A stretch of DNA of 64,000 bases from DATLGB01 sp963726825 (GTDB lineage: Bacteria > Actinomycetota > Thermoleophilia > Solirubrobacterales > Solirubrobacteraceae). The position numbers and the translations under genes were made by a program. This document shows positions 33,239-41,435 of this stretch, one piece after another. Location of the stretch: assembly GCA_963726825.1 (NCBI GenBank), contig CAVSDT010000002.1:2108001-2172000 (forward strand). Reading direction: 5' to 3'. Each line of letters opens with the position of its first letter. Positions within the stretch are counted from its first letter, which is position 1. The notes under the pieces are model-generated. The model did no database searches. It was given only the letters and a program-made list of their open reading frames with translations, and was not told where the DNA came from.

Positions 33239-35224
33239 TCAGATGCGCTCGTACACCGACGGGCCGTGGGCGCCCAGGGCCATCCCGGCGTGGAGCTCGA
33301 CCTTCGCGCCGCCGAGGACGTCGCGCCACTCGCCGTCGAAGCCGCGCTCGAGCGCGCCCTCGGCGCCCTCGTGGGTGGGCACGACGACGAGGACGGCGTC
33401 CCCGCGGGTGAACGCGACGACGCCCGGGCCGGCCTCGACGGGCTCGTAGGGGCCCGTCTCGAACACGTCCTGGTGGCGCGTGCGCAGCGCGAGCACGGCG
33501 TGGATGAGATCGAGCTTGGGGTGCGTGCCGTCGCCGGCGCCCTGCAGGGCCTCCCGGCGGGCGTCGAAGTCGACGGGCCGGCGGTTGTCGGGGTCCACGA
33601 GCGCGAGGTACTCGAGCTCGTCGCCGCCGTAGACGTCCGGGATGCCGGGGCTGGTGAGCTTCAGCGTGAGCTGGCCGAGGGCGGAGTGGCGGCCGGCGAG
33701 GACCGCCTGCTCGCAGAGGGGATCGAAGTCGCGGCGGAACTCGTCGTCGGCCAGCAGCTCCTGGGCCCAGGCCTGGACGGCCTGCTCGTAGCCGGTGTCG
33801 GCGTCGACCCAGTTCGTACGCAGCTTGGCCTCCCTCAGGGCCTTCTCCAGGAACCCGTCGAGCCGGTCCGCCTCGATCGGGTGCGCGCCGAGGAGGGTCT
33901 GCAGGACGAGGACGCCGCTCGTGGCGTCCGGCGCCCGCGGCACCCACTTGCGGGCGAGCTGCTCGTAGGGGTCGCGCAGCGCGGGCTGGGTGAGGGCGCC
34001 GATGCGGGCGCGCACGTCGGCGGAGCGCTTGGTGTCGTGCGTGGTGGAGACGAGGAGGTTGCGCGGGAAGCGCTCAGCCCGCTCGAGGTTGCCCTGGTGG
34101 AACGTGGCGACGTCGATGCCGAAGCGGCCGGGGTCGCCGCCGACCTCGTTGAGCGCGAGCAGCCGGTTGTAGCGGTAGAAGGCGGTGTCCTCGATGCCCT
34201 TCGCCGTCACGGGCGGGCTCGTCTGCTGGAAGCGGGTGACGAAGTCGGTCGTCGCGTCGCCACCGGTCTCGAGGAGCAGGACCTGCGCGAGTTCGTCCGG
34301 GATGCCGGCGGCGGCGATCTCCTCGCGGTCGCGGTCGGCCACGGTCCCGCTCCAGGGCTCCACGTAGGTGCGGTAGACGGGCAGGTCGGCGAGGGCCTGC
34401 GCCAGCGTGTCGGTGTCGAACTGCGGAGCGAGGCGGTGCAGCCAGTCCAGCTCGCGCTGGAAGGTCGTCGTCGCGAGCTCGATCTGCGCCTCGCGGGCGT
34501 GCTGGGCGAAGTCGCGCTCGTCGCCGGAGAGCTCGGTCCACAGACGGGTGAACTGCTCCTCGGCGTCGCGGTCGACGAACACGGCCTGCGCGTCGTTGAG
34601 GAACTCGTAGCCGACCGTGCCGTCGACCGGCCAGTCGCGCAGCGGCTCGCCCGGGTGGAGGATCTTCTCCAGCCACACGTGCTTGGCGCCGTGCTCGCGC
34701 AGGCGGCGGGTGTAGCCGGCGGGGTCGGCGAGGCCGTCCGGGTGGTCGGCGCGCACGCCGTCGACGATGCCGTCGGCGATCAGCTCGAGGGTCTTCTTGT
34801 GCGTGAGCTCGAAGACGTCGGGGTCCTCCTGGCGTACCGCCGCGAGGTCGTCGATGTCGAAGAAGCGCCGGTAGAAGCCGGTCTCGGGATCGACGTCGAA
34901 GACCTTCGCCTGCTCCTCGGGGTCGCTCCACCAGCGGTTCTCGTCCCCCGTGCCCATGTGGTTGGGGACGATGTCGAGGATCAGGCCGAGCCCCTCCTCC
35001 GCCGCGAGCGCCCGCAGGCCCTCCTCGCCGCCGAGCGCCTCGCTGACGGTGGTGGGGTCGACGACGTCGTAGCCGTGCGTGGAGCCCGCACGGGCCGTGA
35101 GGCTCGGCGACAGGTACAGGTGGCTGACCCCGAGCGCCCGCAGGTACGGCGCGAGCGCCTTGACGGCGGCGAAGTCGAGGTCCGGGGACAGCTGGAGGCG
35201 GTAGGTGGCGCGAAGGTCGGTCAT
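33239..35224 (-). CDS. treY: Maltooligosyl trehalose synthase
   Basis: A 661-residue GH13 enzyme that turns the reducing end of maltodextrin into a trehalosyl unit. Visible motifs are RATYRLQLSPDLDFA at the N-terminus, LYLSPSLTARAGSTHGYDV, LILDIVPNHMG, GVRADHPDGLADP with the nucleophile Asp, WLEKIL with the acid Glu, TTHDTKRSADVRAR, and PDVYGGDELEYLALVDPDN. These are TreY-specific and differ from TreZ. It is somewhat shorter than many TreY proteins, with no gap in the catalytic motifs. It is separated from treX-treZ by an inserted gene on the opposite strand. Confidence 0.93.
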   Translation of the reverse strand: MTDLRATYRLQLSPDLDFAAVKALAPYLRALGVSHLYLSPSLTARAGSTHGYDVVDPTTVSEALGGEEGLRALAAEEGLGLILDIVPNHMGTGDENRWWSDPEEQAKVFDVDPETGFYRRFFDIDDLAAVRQEDPDVFELTHKKTLELIADGIVDGVRADHPDGLADPAGYTRRLREHGAKHVWLEKILHPGEPLRDWPVDGTVGYEFLNDAQAVFVDRDAEEQFTRLWTELSGDERDFAQHAREAQIELATTTFQRELDWLHRLAPQFDTDTLAQALADLPVYRTYVEPWSGTVADRDREEIAAAGIPDELAQVLLLETGGDATTDFVTRFQQTSPPVTAKGIEDTAFYRYNRLLALNEVGGDPGRFGIDVATFHQGNLERAERFPRNLLVSTTHDTKRSADVRARIGALTQPALRDPYEQLARKWVPRAPDATSGVLVLQTLLGAHPIEADRLDGFLEKALREAKLRTNWVDADTGYEQAVQAWAQELLADDEFRRDFDPLCEQAVLAGRHSALGQLTLKLTSPGIPDVYGGDELEYLALVDPDNRRPVDFDARREALQGAGDGTHPKLDLIHAVLALRTRHQDVFETGPYEPVEAGPGVVAFTRGDAVLVVVPTHEGAEGALERGFDGEWRDVLGGAKVELHAGMALGAHGPSVYERI

Positions 35225-35309
35225 GGGGAGACCGAGGTCCCTACCCGCCGTGCCGTCCGGCCCAACCGCGCGCCGCGGCCCCATCCCACCCGGGCCGCGC
35301 CGCCCGCGC

Positions 35310-35397
35310 CCCACCCCACCCGCACCGCGCCCACACCCCCCACGCCTCACCCCCACCCGCACCGCGCCCCCACCCCACCCGCACCGCGCCCCCCCAC
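35310..35397. repeat. C-rich tandem repeat
   Basis: At least three copies of CCCACCCGCACCGCGCCC with variable C-runs between them. This lies in the 313-bp gap 35225-35537 upstream of treY. Together with the inverted repeat at 35398-35450 it fills most of the gap; I see no gene there. Confidence 0.65.
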
Positions 35398-35450
35398 CCG
35401 GGGTGGCGGAGGTTGACCGCAACCTGTCCCGTCAACCTCCGCCACCCCGG
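35398..35450. repeat. Perfect 20-bp inverted repeat left of the AbiEi/DUF559-like gene
   Basis: Left arm 35398-35417 (CCGGGGTGGCGGAGGTTGAC), 13-nt loop, right arm 35431-35450, exact complement. The same words (GGTTGACCGCA and GGTCAACCTCCGCCACCCCGG) recur just right of the gene at 36414-36510, so the gene is framed by related repeats. Confidence 0.8.
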
Positions 35451-35537
35451 CCGGAGGTGTGACGGAAGGACGACACCTCTGTGCCGATTGACCGCGGCCG
35501 GGGGGCGGATTGCCTCGGCCCGCGGGCTAAGAGGAGG

Positions 35538-36404
35538 ATGAAGCCTCCACCTGATCTCGCCGTCAGCCGGCTGGCCGCCCGCCAGCATGGCGTCGTCTCC
35601 CACGCGCAGTGCCGCCGGCTCGGGCTCACCGCGGACCAGATCCAGCACCGCGTGGCGTCCGGACGGTGGCGACGGCCGCATCGAGGGGTCTACCTGCTCG
35701 GCATCGGGGTCCCACCTCCCGCGACCCGATACCTCGGGGCGGTGCTGGGCGGCGGCCCGGGCGCCGTCCTCTCGTACCGCTCCGCCGTCTCCTCCTGGGG
35801 GCTGCAGCCGCACCACGCAGGGCCCGTCCATGTCACCGGCGAGCTCTCACGCCGGCCGCGGCCTGGCATCGCGGTTCACTGGACCCGCCGCTTCGAGCCA
35901 TCGACGCGGACGGTTCGGCACGGGATCCCGACCACGACGCTCGCCCGGACGCTCGTGGATCTGGCGGAGGTGGCGTCAGCGACCGAGCTGGAGTCGGCGA
36001 TCCGGTCGGCGGAACGGCTGCACGACTTCGACCGCGCGCTGCTGCAGCCGATCCCGGGCCGTCGCGGGAACCGCCTGCTCCTCGCGCGGAGCCCGTTCCT
36101 GCGCGGCGACCTCGAGCGGCTCCTGCGGCGCCTGCTCGACGCGCGGAACCTGCGCCAGCCGACCTACAACGAGCGGTGGGGCGACTTCGAGCTGGACGCC
36201 GTGTGGTGGGACATCGGGCTCGTCCTGGAGGTCGACGACTGGGAGAACCACCGCCATCGCGAGGCGTTCATCGCCGACCGGCGCCGCTCGCGCCTGGTGC
36301 AGGCCGCCGGCCTGCGCGCGATCCAGTGCACCTACGAGGACCTCACCGTCGACGCGGACCGCTTCGCCGCGGAGTTGCTGCACCTCGGCGTCACACGCGT
36401 GTGA
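35538..36404 (+). CDS. AbiEi-like N-terminal domain with DUF559 (Vsr-like) C-terminal domain
   Basis: A 288-residue protein. Residues 1-60 form a winged-helix region: ARQHGVVSHAQCRRLGLTADQI then SGRWRRPHRGVYLLG, the pattern of the AbiEi antitoxin N-terminal domain. The middle part has TTLARTLVDLAEVAS, typical of this group. The C-terminus has FELDAVWWDIGLVLEVDDWENH, where Glu/Asp residues match the Vsr-like nuclease core of DUF559. Start is uncertain: a GTG at 35481 would add 19 residues. It lies between treY and treX against their direction and is framed by inverted repeats, which suggests insertion. Role unknown; a defence-type function is inference. Confidence 0.7.
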   Translation: MKPPPDLAVSRLAARQHGVVSHAQCRRLGLTADQIQHRVASGRWRRPHRGVYLLGIGVPPPATRYLGAVLGGGPGAVLSYRSAVSSWGLQPHHAGPVHVTGELSRRPRPGIAVHWTRRFEPSTRTVRHGIPTTTLARTLVDLAEVASATELESAIRSAERLHDFDRALLQPIPGRRGNRLLLARSPFLRGDLERLLRRLLDARNLRQPTYNERWGDFELDAVWWDIGLVLEVDDWENHRHREAFIADRRRSRLVQAAGLRAIQCTYEDLTVDADRFAAELLHLGVTRV

Positions 36405-36413
36405 CGCGGTGAA

Positions 36414-36536
36414 GGAGGTTGACCGCATCGGGTGCGGTCAACCTCCGCCACCCCGGGTGGGGTGGCGGCCCGGGCGGTCAACCTCCGCCACCCCGGGTGG
36501 GGTGGCGGCCAGGGTGGGGTGGCGGCCGGGCGGGGT
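36414..36536. repeat. Hairpin and direct repeats right of the AbiEi/DUF559-like gene
   Basis: GGAGGTTGACCGCA (36414-36427) pairs with TGCGGTCAACCTCC (36433-36446). A 35-bp sequence at 36436-36470 is repeated exactly at 36476-36510, and two further partial copies of GGGGTGGCGGCC follow. Each 35-bp unit holds its own dyad (CCGCCACCCC/GGGGTGGCGG). The unit shares its core with the inverted repeat left of the gene. Confidence 0.8.
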
Positions 36537-36543
36537 GGCGGCC

Positions 36544-38679
36544 CTACTCGACGACCCGCTTGAGCACGACCATCGACCGCGCCTGCATCGGGACTTCGGC
36601 GAGGTGCTCGTGGCGGGCGCCGCGCTTGACCGCCTCGAAGTCCACCGACGAGGTCGAGACGACGACCTCCCAGCAGTCGCCGAAGCGGCGCACGGGGAGC
36701 TTGAAGACCGTGTCCTCGTGGTGGGCGTTGACGAGCAGCAGGAACGAGTCGTCCTCGATCCGCGTCCCGCGGGCGGCGCGATAGGGGATCTCCTGCCCGT
36801 TGAGGAACAGCCCGAGCACCGGCCGGCCGGACTCCCACTCGGCGGAGCGCATGCGGTTGCCGTCCTCGCGGAACCACCAGGCGTCGGGCAGCCCGGACTC
36901 GCCCTCCTCCCCCGCCAGGAAGGCGGAGCGGTGGAACACCGGGTGGTCGCGGCGCAGCTTGATCAGGTCGCGGGTGAACTCCAGCAGCGCCCGCTGCTCG
37001 GGCCCGAGGTCCCAGTCGTACCACGAGATCTCGGAGTCCTGGCACCAGCCGTTGTTGTTGCCGCCCTGGGTGCGGCCGAGCTCGTCGCCGCCGAGCAGCA
37101 TCGGCGTGCCGCCGGAGAGGATCAGCGTCGTGAGGTAGTTGCGGATCTGGCGCGCGCGCAGCGCGGTGATCTCCGGATCGTCCGTCGGCCCCTCGACGCC
37201 GCAGTTCCAGGACCGGTTGTCGTCGGTCCCGTCGCGGTTGTCCTCGAGGTTGGCCTCGTTGTGCTTCTCGTTGTAGGAGACGAGGTCGCGCAGCGTGAAG
37301 CCGTCGTGGGCGGTGATGAAGTTGATCGACGCGAACGGATCGCGGCCGTCGTCCTGGTAGAGGTCCGCGGACCCCGTCAGGCGGCGGGAGAAGTCGTCCG
37401 GCCCGGTCTCCCCGCGCCAGAAGTCACGCATCTGGTCGCGGTAGATGCCGTTCCACTCCGACCACAGGACGGGGAAGTTGCCCACCTGGTAGCCGCCCGG
37501 GCCGACGTCCCACGGCTCGGCGATCAGCTTCACCTGCGACAGGACGGGGTCCTGGTGGATCGTGTCCAGGAACGCGCTCAGGCGACCGTCCTCGTAGAGC
37601 CCGCGCATCAGCGTCGATGCGAGATCGAAGCGGAAGCCGTCCACGTGGCACTCGATCACCCAGTAGCGCAGCGAGTCCATGATCATCCGCAGCGTCGACG
37701 GGTGCACGACGTTGAGCGAGTTGCCCGTCCCCGTGTAGTCCATGTAGTGGCGCTCGTCGCCTTCGACGAGGCGGTAGTAGGACTTGTTGTCGACGCCCTT
37801 GAACGACAGCGTCGGGCCGAGGTGGTTGCCCTCGGCGGTGTGGTTGTAGACGACGTCGAGGATGACCTCGATGCCCTCCTTGTGCAAGGCCTTGACCATG
37901 CCCTTGAACTCCCGCACCTGCTCGCCGGTCCTGCCGCCCGCGGCGTACTCGGAGTGCGGCGCGAAGAACCCGATCGACGAGTAGCCCCAGTAGTTCGTCA
38001 GGCCCTTGTCGTGCAGGAAGGACTCGTCGGCGATGTGGTGCACCGGCAGCAGCTCGACCGCGGTGACGCCGAGGTCGCGCAGGTACTCGATCGCCGGCTC
38101 GGAGGCCAGCCCGGCGTAGGTGCCGCGCAGCTCGTCGCGCACCTCCTGCATCTGCTTCGTGAAGCCCTTGACGTGGGTCTCGTAGATGATCGTCTCCCAC
38201 CAGGGGCGCGCCGGCGGCCGGTCGCCCTCCCAGTCGAAGTCCTCGTCCACCACGATCGACTTCGGGATCGCGTCGGAGTCGTCGGCGTCGTCCATCTCGA
38301 GGTCGGCGTCCTCGTCGCCCGGCTCGGGGACGTAGGGGTGCACGTTGCCCTGGGCGAAGTCCACGCCGCCCTCGATCGCCTTCGCGTACGGATCGATCAG
38401 CAGCTTCCACGGGTTGAAGCGGTGCCCCTCGTCCGGCGCGTAGGGGCCGTGGACGCGGTAGCCGTAGCGCTGGCCCGGTCCGACGCCGGGGAGGAAGACG
38501 TGCCACTGGTGCTGCGTGACGTCCTCCATCTCGATCTGCTCCTCCGTGCCGTCCTCGTCGAACAGGCACAGGACCACGCGCTCGGCGTGCTCGGAGAAGA
38601 GGGCGAAGTTCGTGCCCTCGCCGCTCCAGGTCGCGCCGAGGGGGAACGGCTGGCCGGGCCAGACCTCGCGGGCGCTCAT
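36544..38679 (-). CDS. treX: Glycogen debranching enzyme GlgX/TreX
   Basis: A 711-residue GH13 isoamylase-type debranching enzyme. It has an N-terminal CBM48 domain (PFPLGATWSGEGTNFALFSEHA), then VIELDVVYNH region as VILDVVYNHTAEG, the nucleophile in VDGFRFDLASTLMRG, the acid Glu in LIAEPWDVGPGGYQVG, and FITAHDGFTLRDLVSYN. GGDELGRTQGGNNNGWCQD is diagnostic for GlgX/TreX. It removes alpha-1,6 side chains so that TreY and TreZ can release trehalose. It overlaps treZ by 4 bp (ATGA). Confidence 0.95.
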   Translation of the reverse strand: MSAREVWPGQPFPLGATWSGEGTNFALFSEHAERVVLCLFDEDGTEEQIEMEDVTQHQWHVFLPGVGPGQRYGYRVHGPYAPDEGHRFNPWKLLIDPYAKAIEGGVDFAQGNVHPYVPEPGDEDADLEMDDADDSDAIPKSIVVDEDFDWEGDRPPARPWWETIIYETHVKGFTKQMQEVRDELRGTYAGLASEPAIEYLRDLGVTAVELLPVHHIADESFLHDKGLTNYWGYSSIGFFAPHSEYAAGGRTGEQVREFKGMVKALHKEGIEVILDVVYNHTAEGNHLGPTLSFKGVDNKSYYRLVEGDERHYMDYTGTGNSLNVVHPSTLRMIMDSLRYWVIECHVDGFRFDLASTLMRGLYEDGRLSAFLDTIHQDPVLSQVKLIAEPWDVGPGGYQVGNFPVLWSEWNGIYRDQMRDFWRGETGPDDFSRRLTGSADLYQDDGRDPFASINFITAHDGFTLRDLVSYNEKHNEANLEDNRDGTDDNRSWNCGVEGPTDDPEITALRARQIRNYLTTLILSGGTPMLLGGDELGRTQGGNNNGWCQDSEISWYDWDLGPEQRALLEFTRDLIKLRRDHPVFHRSAFLAGEEGESGLPDAWWFREDGNRMRSAEWESGRPVLGLFLNGQEIPYRAARGTRIEDDSFLLLVNAHHEDTVFKLPVRRFGDCWEVVVSTSSVDFEAVKRGARHEHLAEVPMQARSMVVLKRVVE

Positions 38680-40409
38680 CGGACCAGCGCCCCGGACATG
38701 GGCGGCAGGGTGACCTGCCGGCCCCGCACGTGCGAGTCGGCGACGTGGGTGCCGACCAGGATCTCCGCCGCCGGCGCCTCGAGCGGGACCGAGACGGGCT
38801 CGGAGCCGAAGTTCGCCACGAGGGTGCGGTCGCCGCGCCGCACACGCAGCCAGCGGCCCTCCTCGTCGCCGGCGGGAAGCGCGTCGCCGGGCGGGAGCGT
38901 GCGGCGCACCGCGAGGCAGCGCTTGTGCAGGGCGAGCAGGTCGGCGTCGACCGTGCGGGTGAGCTTGGAGCGCTCGAACGTCGCGACGTCCTGCGGGTCC
39001 GGGACGTCCTCCTTGCTGAAGCCTTCGAAGGACGCGAACTCCGCGCGCCGGCCGTCTCGGGTCGCCACGGCGATCTCCTCGTCGATGTGATCAGTGAAGA
39101 ACTGGAAGGGTGCAGGCTCGCCGTACTCGTCGCCCATGAACAGCATCGGCGTGAACGGCGACAGAAGCGTCACGAGCGCCGCGAGCGGGCGGACCGCGTC
39201 GGGCAGCCGGTCGCCGAAGGGGCGGTTGCCGACCTGGTCGTGATCGGCGCTGAAGACGACGAACTGCTCGGGACGGATGCCCTCGGCGGGCGCGCCGAAG
39301 CGGCGGCGGCGGAACGTCGAGTAGGTGCCGTCGTGCACGTGCGGACGGTGCATCGCCTTCACGAGGTCGCGCACGCGACCGAACTCCGCGTAGTAGCCCT
39401 CGAGGTCCCCCGTCAGCAGCGTGCGCAGGGCGTGGTGGAAGTCGTCCGCCCACGCGGCGTCGCAGCCCCAGCCGCCCTGGGAGTGGGGGCGCATGACCTT
39501 GGGGTCGTTCATGCCCGACTCGGCGATCACGATCGCGTGGTGGCTGGCCGCGTGCACCCGGCGGGTGATGGCGGCGACGAGGTGCTCGGCGCCGCCGTCG
39601 AAGATCGCGTGGATGGCGTCGAGGCGCAGGCCGTCGACGTGGAGCTCGTGGATCCACTGCTCCGCCGACTGCAGGACCCACTCGCGGACGGGGTCTGAGT
39701 CCTCGGCGTCGAAGTTCATCGCCGCGCCCCAGAACGTCTGGTACTTGTCGGTGTGGAAGGGCCCGAACGCCTGCAGGGCGGTGTTGCCGGAGGCCCCGAC
39801 GTGGTTGTAGACGACGTCGAGCAGGACCGCGATGCCGCGTGCGTGGGCGGCGTCGACGAGGCGCTGCAGGCCGTCGGGCCCGCCGTAGGAGGACTGGGCC
39901 GCGGAGATGTAGACGCCGTCGTAGCCCCAGCCACGGGCGCCGGGGAACTCGCCGACGGGCATCAGCTCGATGGCGTTGACCCCGAGGTCGGCGAGCCCGT
40001 CGAGGTGCTCGATCACCCCGTCGAAGGTGCCGGCCTCGCTGAAGGTCCCCACGTGGAGCTCGTAGACGACGAGGTCCTCGAGCGCGGGCGGGTCGTAGCC
40101 GCCGTCGGTCCAGGTCCACGCGGCGGGGTCCACGAGCCGCGACGGGCCGCGCAGGCCGTCCGGCTGCCAGCGCGACGCCGGGTCGGGCCAGGCGGTGCCG
40201 TCCAGGACGATCCAGTAGTCGTCGCCGGCCGCAGCCTCGACCTCGGCCTCGAACACGCCGCCGCCGACGGGCGCCAGCGGCAGGTCGACGTCGCCCAGGC
40301 GGACGAACGCGCTCTCGGCGTCGGGGGCCCAGACGCGCACATCGAAGCGGCCGGGGCCGGCTGGGTGGGCGCCCAGGCGGCGCTCCCAGGGTTGGCGGTC
40401 ACTCGGCAC
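38676..40409 (-). CDS. treZ: Malto-oligosyltrehalose trehalohydrolase
   Basis: A 577-residue GH13 enzyme releasing trehalose from maltooligosyl trehalose. The N-terminal beta-domain (RLGAHPAGPGRFDVRVWAPD) is family specific. Catalytic motifs are AVLLDVVYNHVGASGN, VDGLRLDAIHAIFD (nucleophile), IVIAESGMNDPKV (acid) and FSADHDQVGNRPFGDRL with the transition-state Asp. MGDEYGEPAPFQFFTDH is typical of TreZ. Start is GTG 40409; TAGCCT lies 9 nt upstream. It heads treZ-treX. Confidence 0.95.
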   Translation of the reverse strand: MPSDRQPWERRLGAHPAGPGRFDVRVWAPDAESAFVRLGDVDLPLAPVGGGVFEAEVEAAAGDDYWIVLDGTAWPDPASRWQPDGLRGPSRLVDPAAWTWTDGGYDPPALEDLVVYELHVGTFSEAGTFDGVIEHLDGLADLGVNAIELMPVGEFPGARGWGYDGVYISAAQSSYGGPDGLQRLVDAAHARGIAVLLDVVYNHVGASGNTALQAFGPFHTDKYQTFWGAAMNFDAEDSDPVREWVLQSAEQWIHELHVDGLRLDAIHAIFDGGAEHLVAAITRRVHAASHHAIVIAESGMNDPKVMRPHSQGGWGCDAAWADDFHHALRTLLTGDLEGYYAEFGRVRDLVKAMHRPHVHDGTYSTFRRRRFGAPAEGIRPEQFVVFSADHDQVGNRPFGDRLPDAVRPLAALVTLLSPFTPMLFMGDEYGEPAPFQFFTDHIDEEIAVATRDGRRAEFASFEGFSKEDVPDPQDVATFERSKLTRTVDADLLALHKRCLAVRRTLPPGDALPAGDEEGRWLRVRRGDRTLVANFGSEPVSVPLEAPAAEILVGTHVADSHVRGRQVTLPPMSGALVR

Positions 40410-40475
40410 TGCCCGCCGAGGCTACTCGGCCCAAGCCGGGACCGATCGGCAGGGCGGTCGGCGCGTTCGTCCCGT

Positions 40476-40481
40476 TACGTT
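40476..40481 (+). promoter_or_regulatory. Candidate -10 box, leaderless type
   Basis: TACGTT, 6 nt before ATG 40488, in the gap divergent from treZ. Confidence 0.4.
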
Positions 40482-40487
40482 GCCGCC

Positions 40488-41423
40488 ATGGCGTCGTCGT
40501 CCGTTCCCCGAGTGGTCGGTGCCAGCCCCGTGGCGGGCCTCGGCTTCGCGATCGTCTCCGCCGCGTCGTTCGGGCTCTCGGGCGCGCTCGCCCGCGGCCT
40601 GCTGGACGCCGGGTGGAGTGCGGGCGCGGTGGTGCTCGCCCGGATCGCCATCGCCGCACTCGTCGTCGCGCCGCTGGCCGGCAGGGCGCTGCGGGGCAAC
40701 TGGGGCGCGCTGCGCGCCCACGCGAGGCTCGTCGTGGCCTACGGCGCGATCGCCGTCGCCGGCACGCAGTTCGCCTACTTCTCCGCCGTCGGGAAGATGG
40801 ACGTCGGCCCCGCCCTCCTGATCGAGTACATGGCGCCCGCCGCGATCGTGCTGTGGCTGTGGCTGCGCGAGGGGGAGCGGCCGTCGCCGCTGACGCTCGC
40901 CGGCGCGGCCGTCGCCGGCGCCGGCCTGGTGCTCGTGCTCGACCTCGTCTCGGGCAGCGACCTCGCGCTCTCCGGCGTCGTCTGGGCGCTGCTCGCGATG
41001 CTCGGCGCGACGGGCTACTTCCTCATGTCCGCCGACACGACGACGGCGCTGCCCCCGCTCGCGCTGGCCGGCGCGGGGCTCGCCACGGGCACCGTCCTGC
41101 TCGCCCTGGCCGGCCTCGTCGGCCTGCTGCCGATGCGGGCCACCACCGCCGAGCCGTCCTACGACGGCGCGACCGTCGCGTGGTGGATCCCGTTGCTCGC
41201 CCTGGGGGTCGTGACGGCGGCGATCGCCTACACGACGGGGATCGCCGCGGGCCGGCGGCTGGGCTCGCGGCTCGCGTCGTTCGTCGCGCTGCTGGAGGTC
41301 GTGGCCGCCATCGGCTTCGCCTGGGCGCTGCTGGCCCAGCTCCCCGGCCTGCCGCAGCTGCTCGGCGGGCTGCTGATCGTCGGCGGCGTCGCGCTCGTCA
41401 AGGCCGCCGAGCCGCGGGCCTGA
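40488..41423 (+). CDS. EamA/DMT-family transporter
   Basis: A 311-residue membrane protein with ten hydrophobic helices in two repeated EamA halves. The first half shows GLGFAIVSAASFGLSGALARG and YMAPAAIVLWLWLREGERPS; the second has SRLASFVALLEVVAAIGFAWALL, where the conserved motif around the end of helix 9 (LEVVxA) is typical of amino acid and metabolite exporters. Substrate unknown. It lies between treZ and glgB but on the other strand, so no functional link is implied. Confidence 0.85.
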   Translation: MASSSVPRVVGASPVAGLGFAIVSAASFGLSGALARGLLDAGWSAGAVVLARIAIAALVVAPLAGRALRGNWGALRAHARLVVAYGAIAVAGTQFAYFSAVGKMDVGPALLIEYMAPAAIVLWLWLREGERPSPLTLAGAAVAGAGLVLVLDLVSGSDLALSGVVWALLAMLGATGYFLMSADTTTALPPLALAGAGLATGTVLLALAGLVGLLPMRATTAEPSYDGATVAWWIPLLALGVVTAAIAYTTGIAAGRRLGSRLASFVALLEVVAAIGFAWALLAQLPGLPQLLGGLLIVGGVALVKAAEPRA

Positions 41424-41435
41424 GCCGCCCGCCCC

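Noticed and set aside
35538..36404. Prophage or plasmid origin of the DUF559-like gene
   Set aside because: No integrase, att site, tRNA or phage gene is present; only framing repeats are seen.
36436..36510. Direct repeats as a CRISPR array
   Set aside because: Units are separated by only 5 nt, no unique spacers exist and no cas gene is near.
35587..39090. Open frame of about 1,167 codons on the plus strand
   Set aside because: It runs through the DUF559-like gene in the wrong frame and antisense to treX and treZ, both of which have full catalytic motifs.
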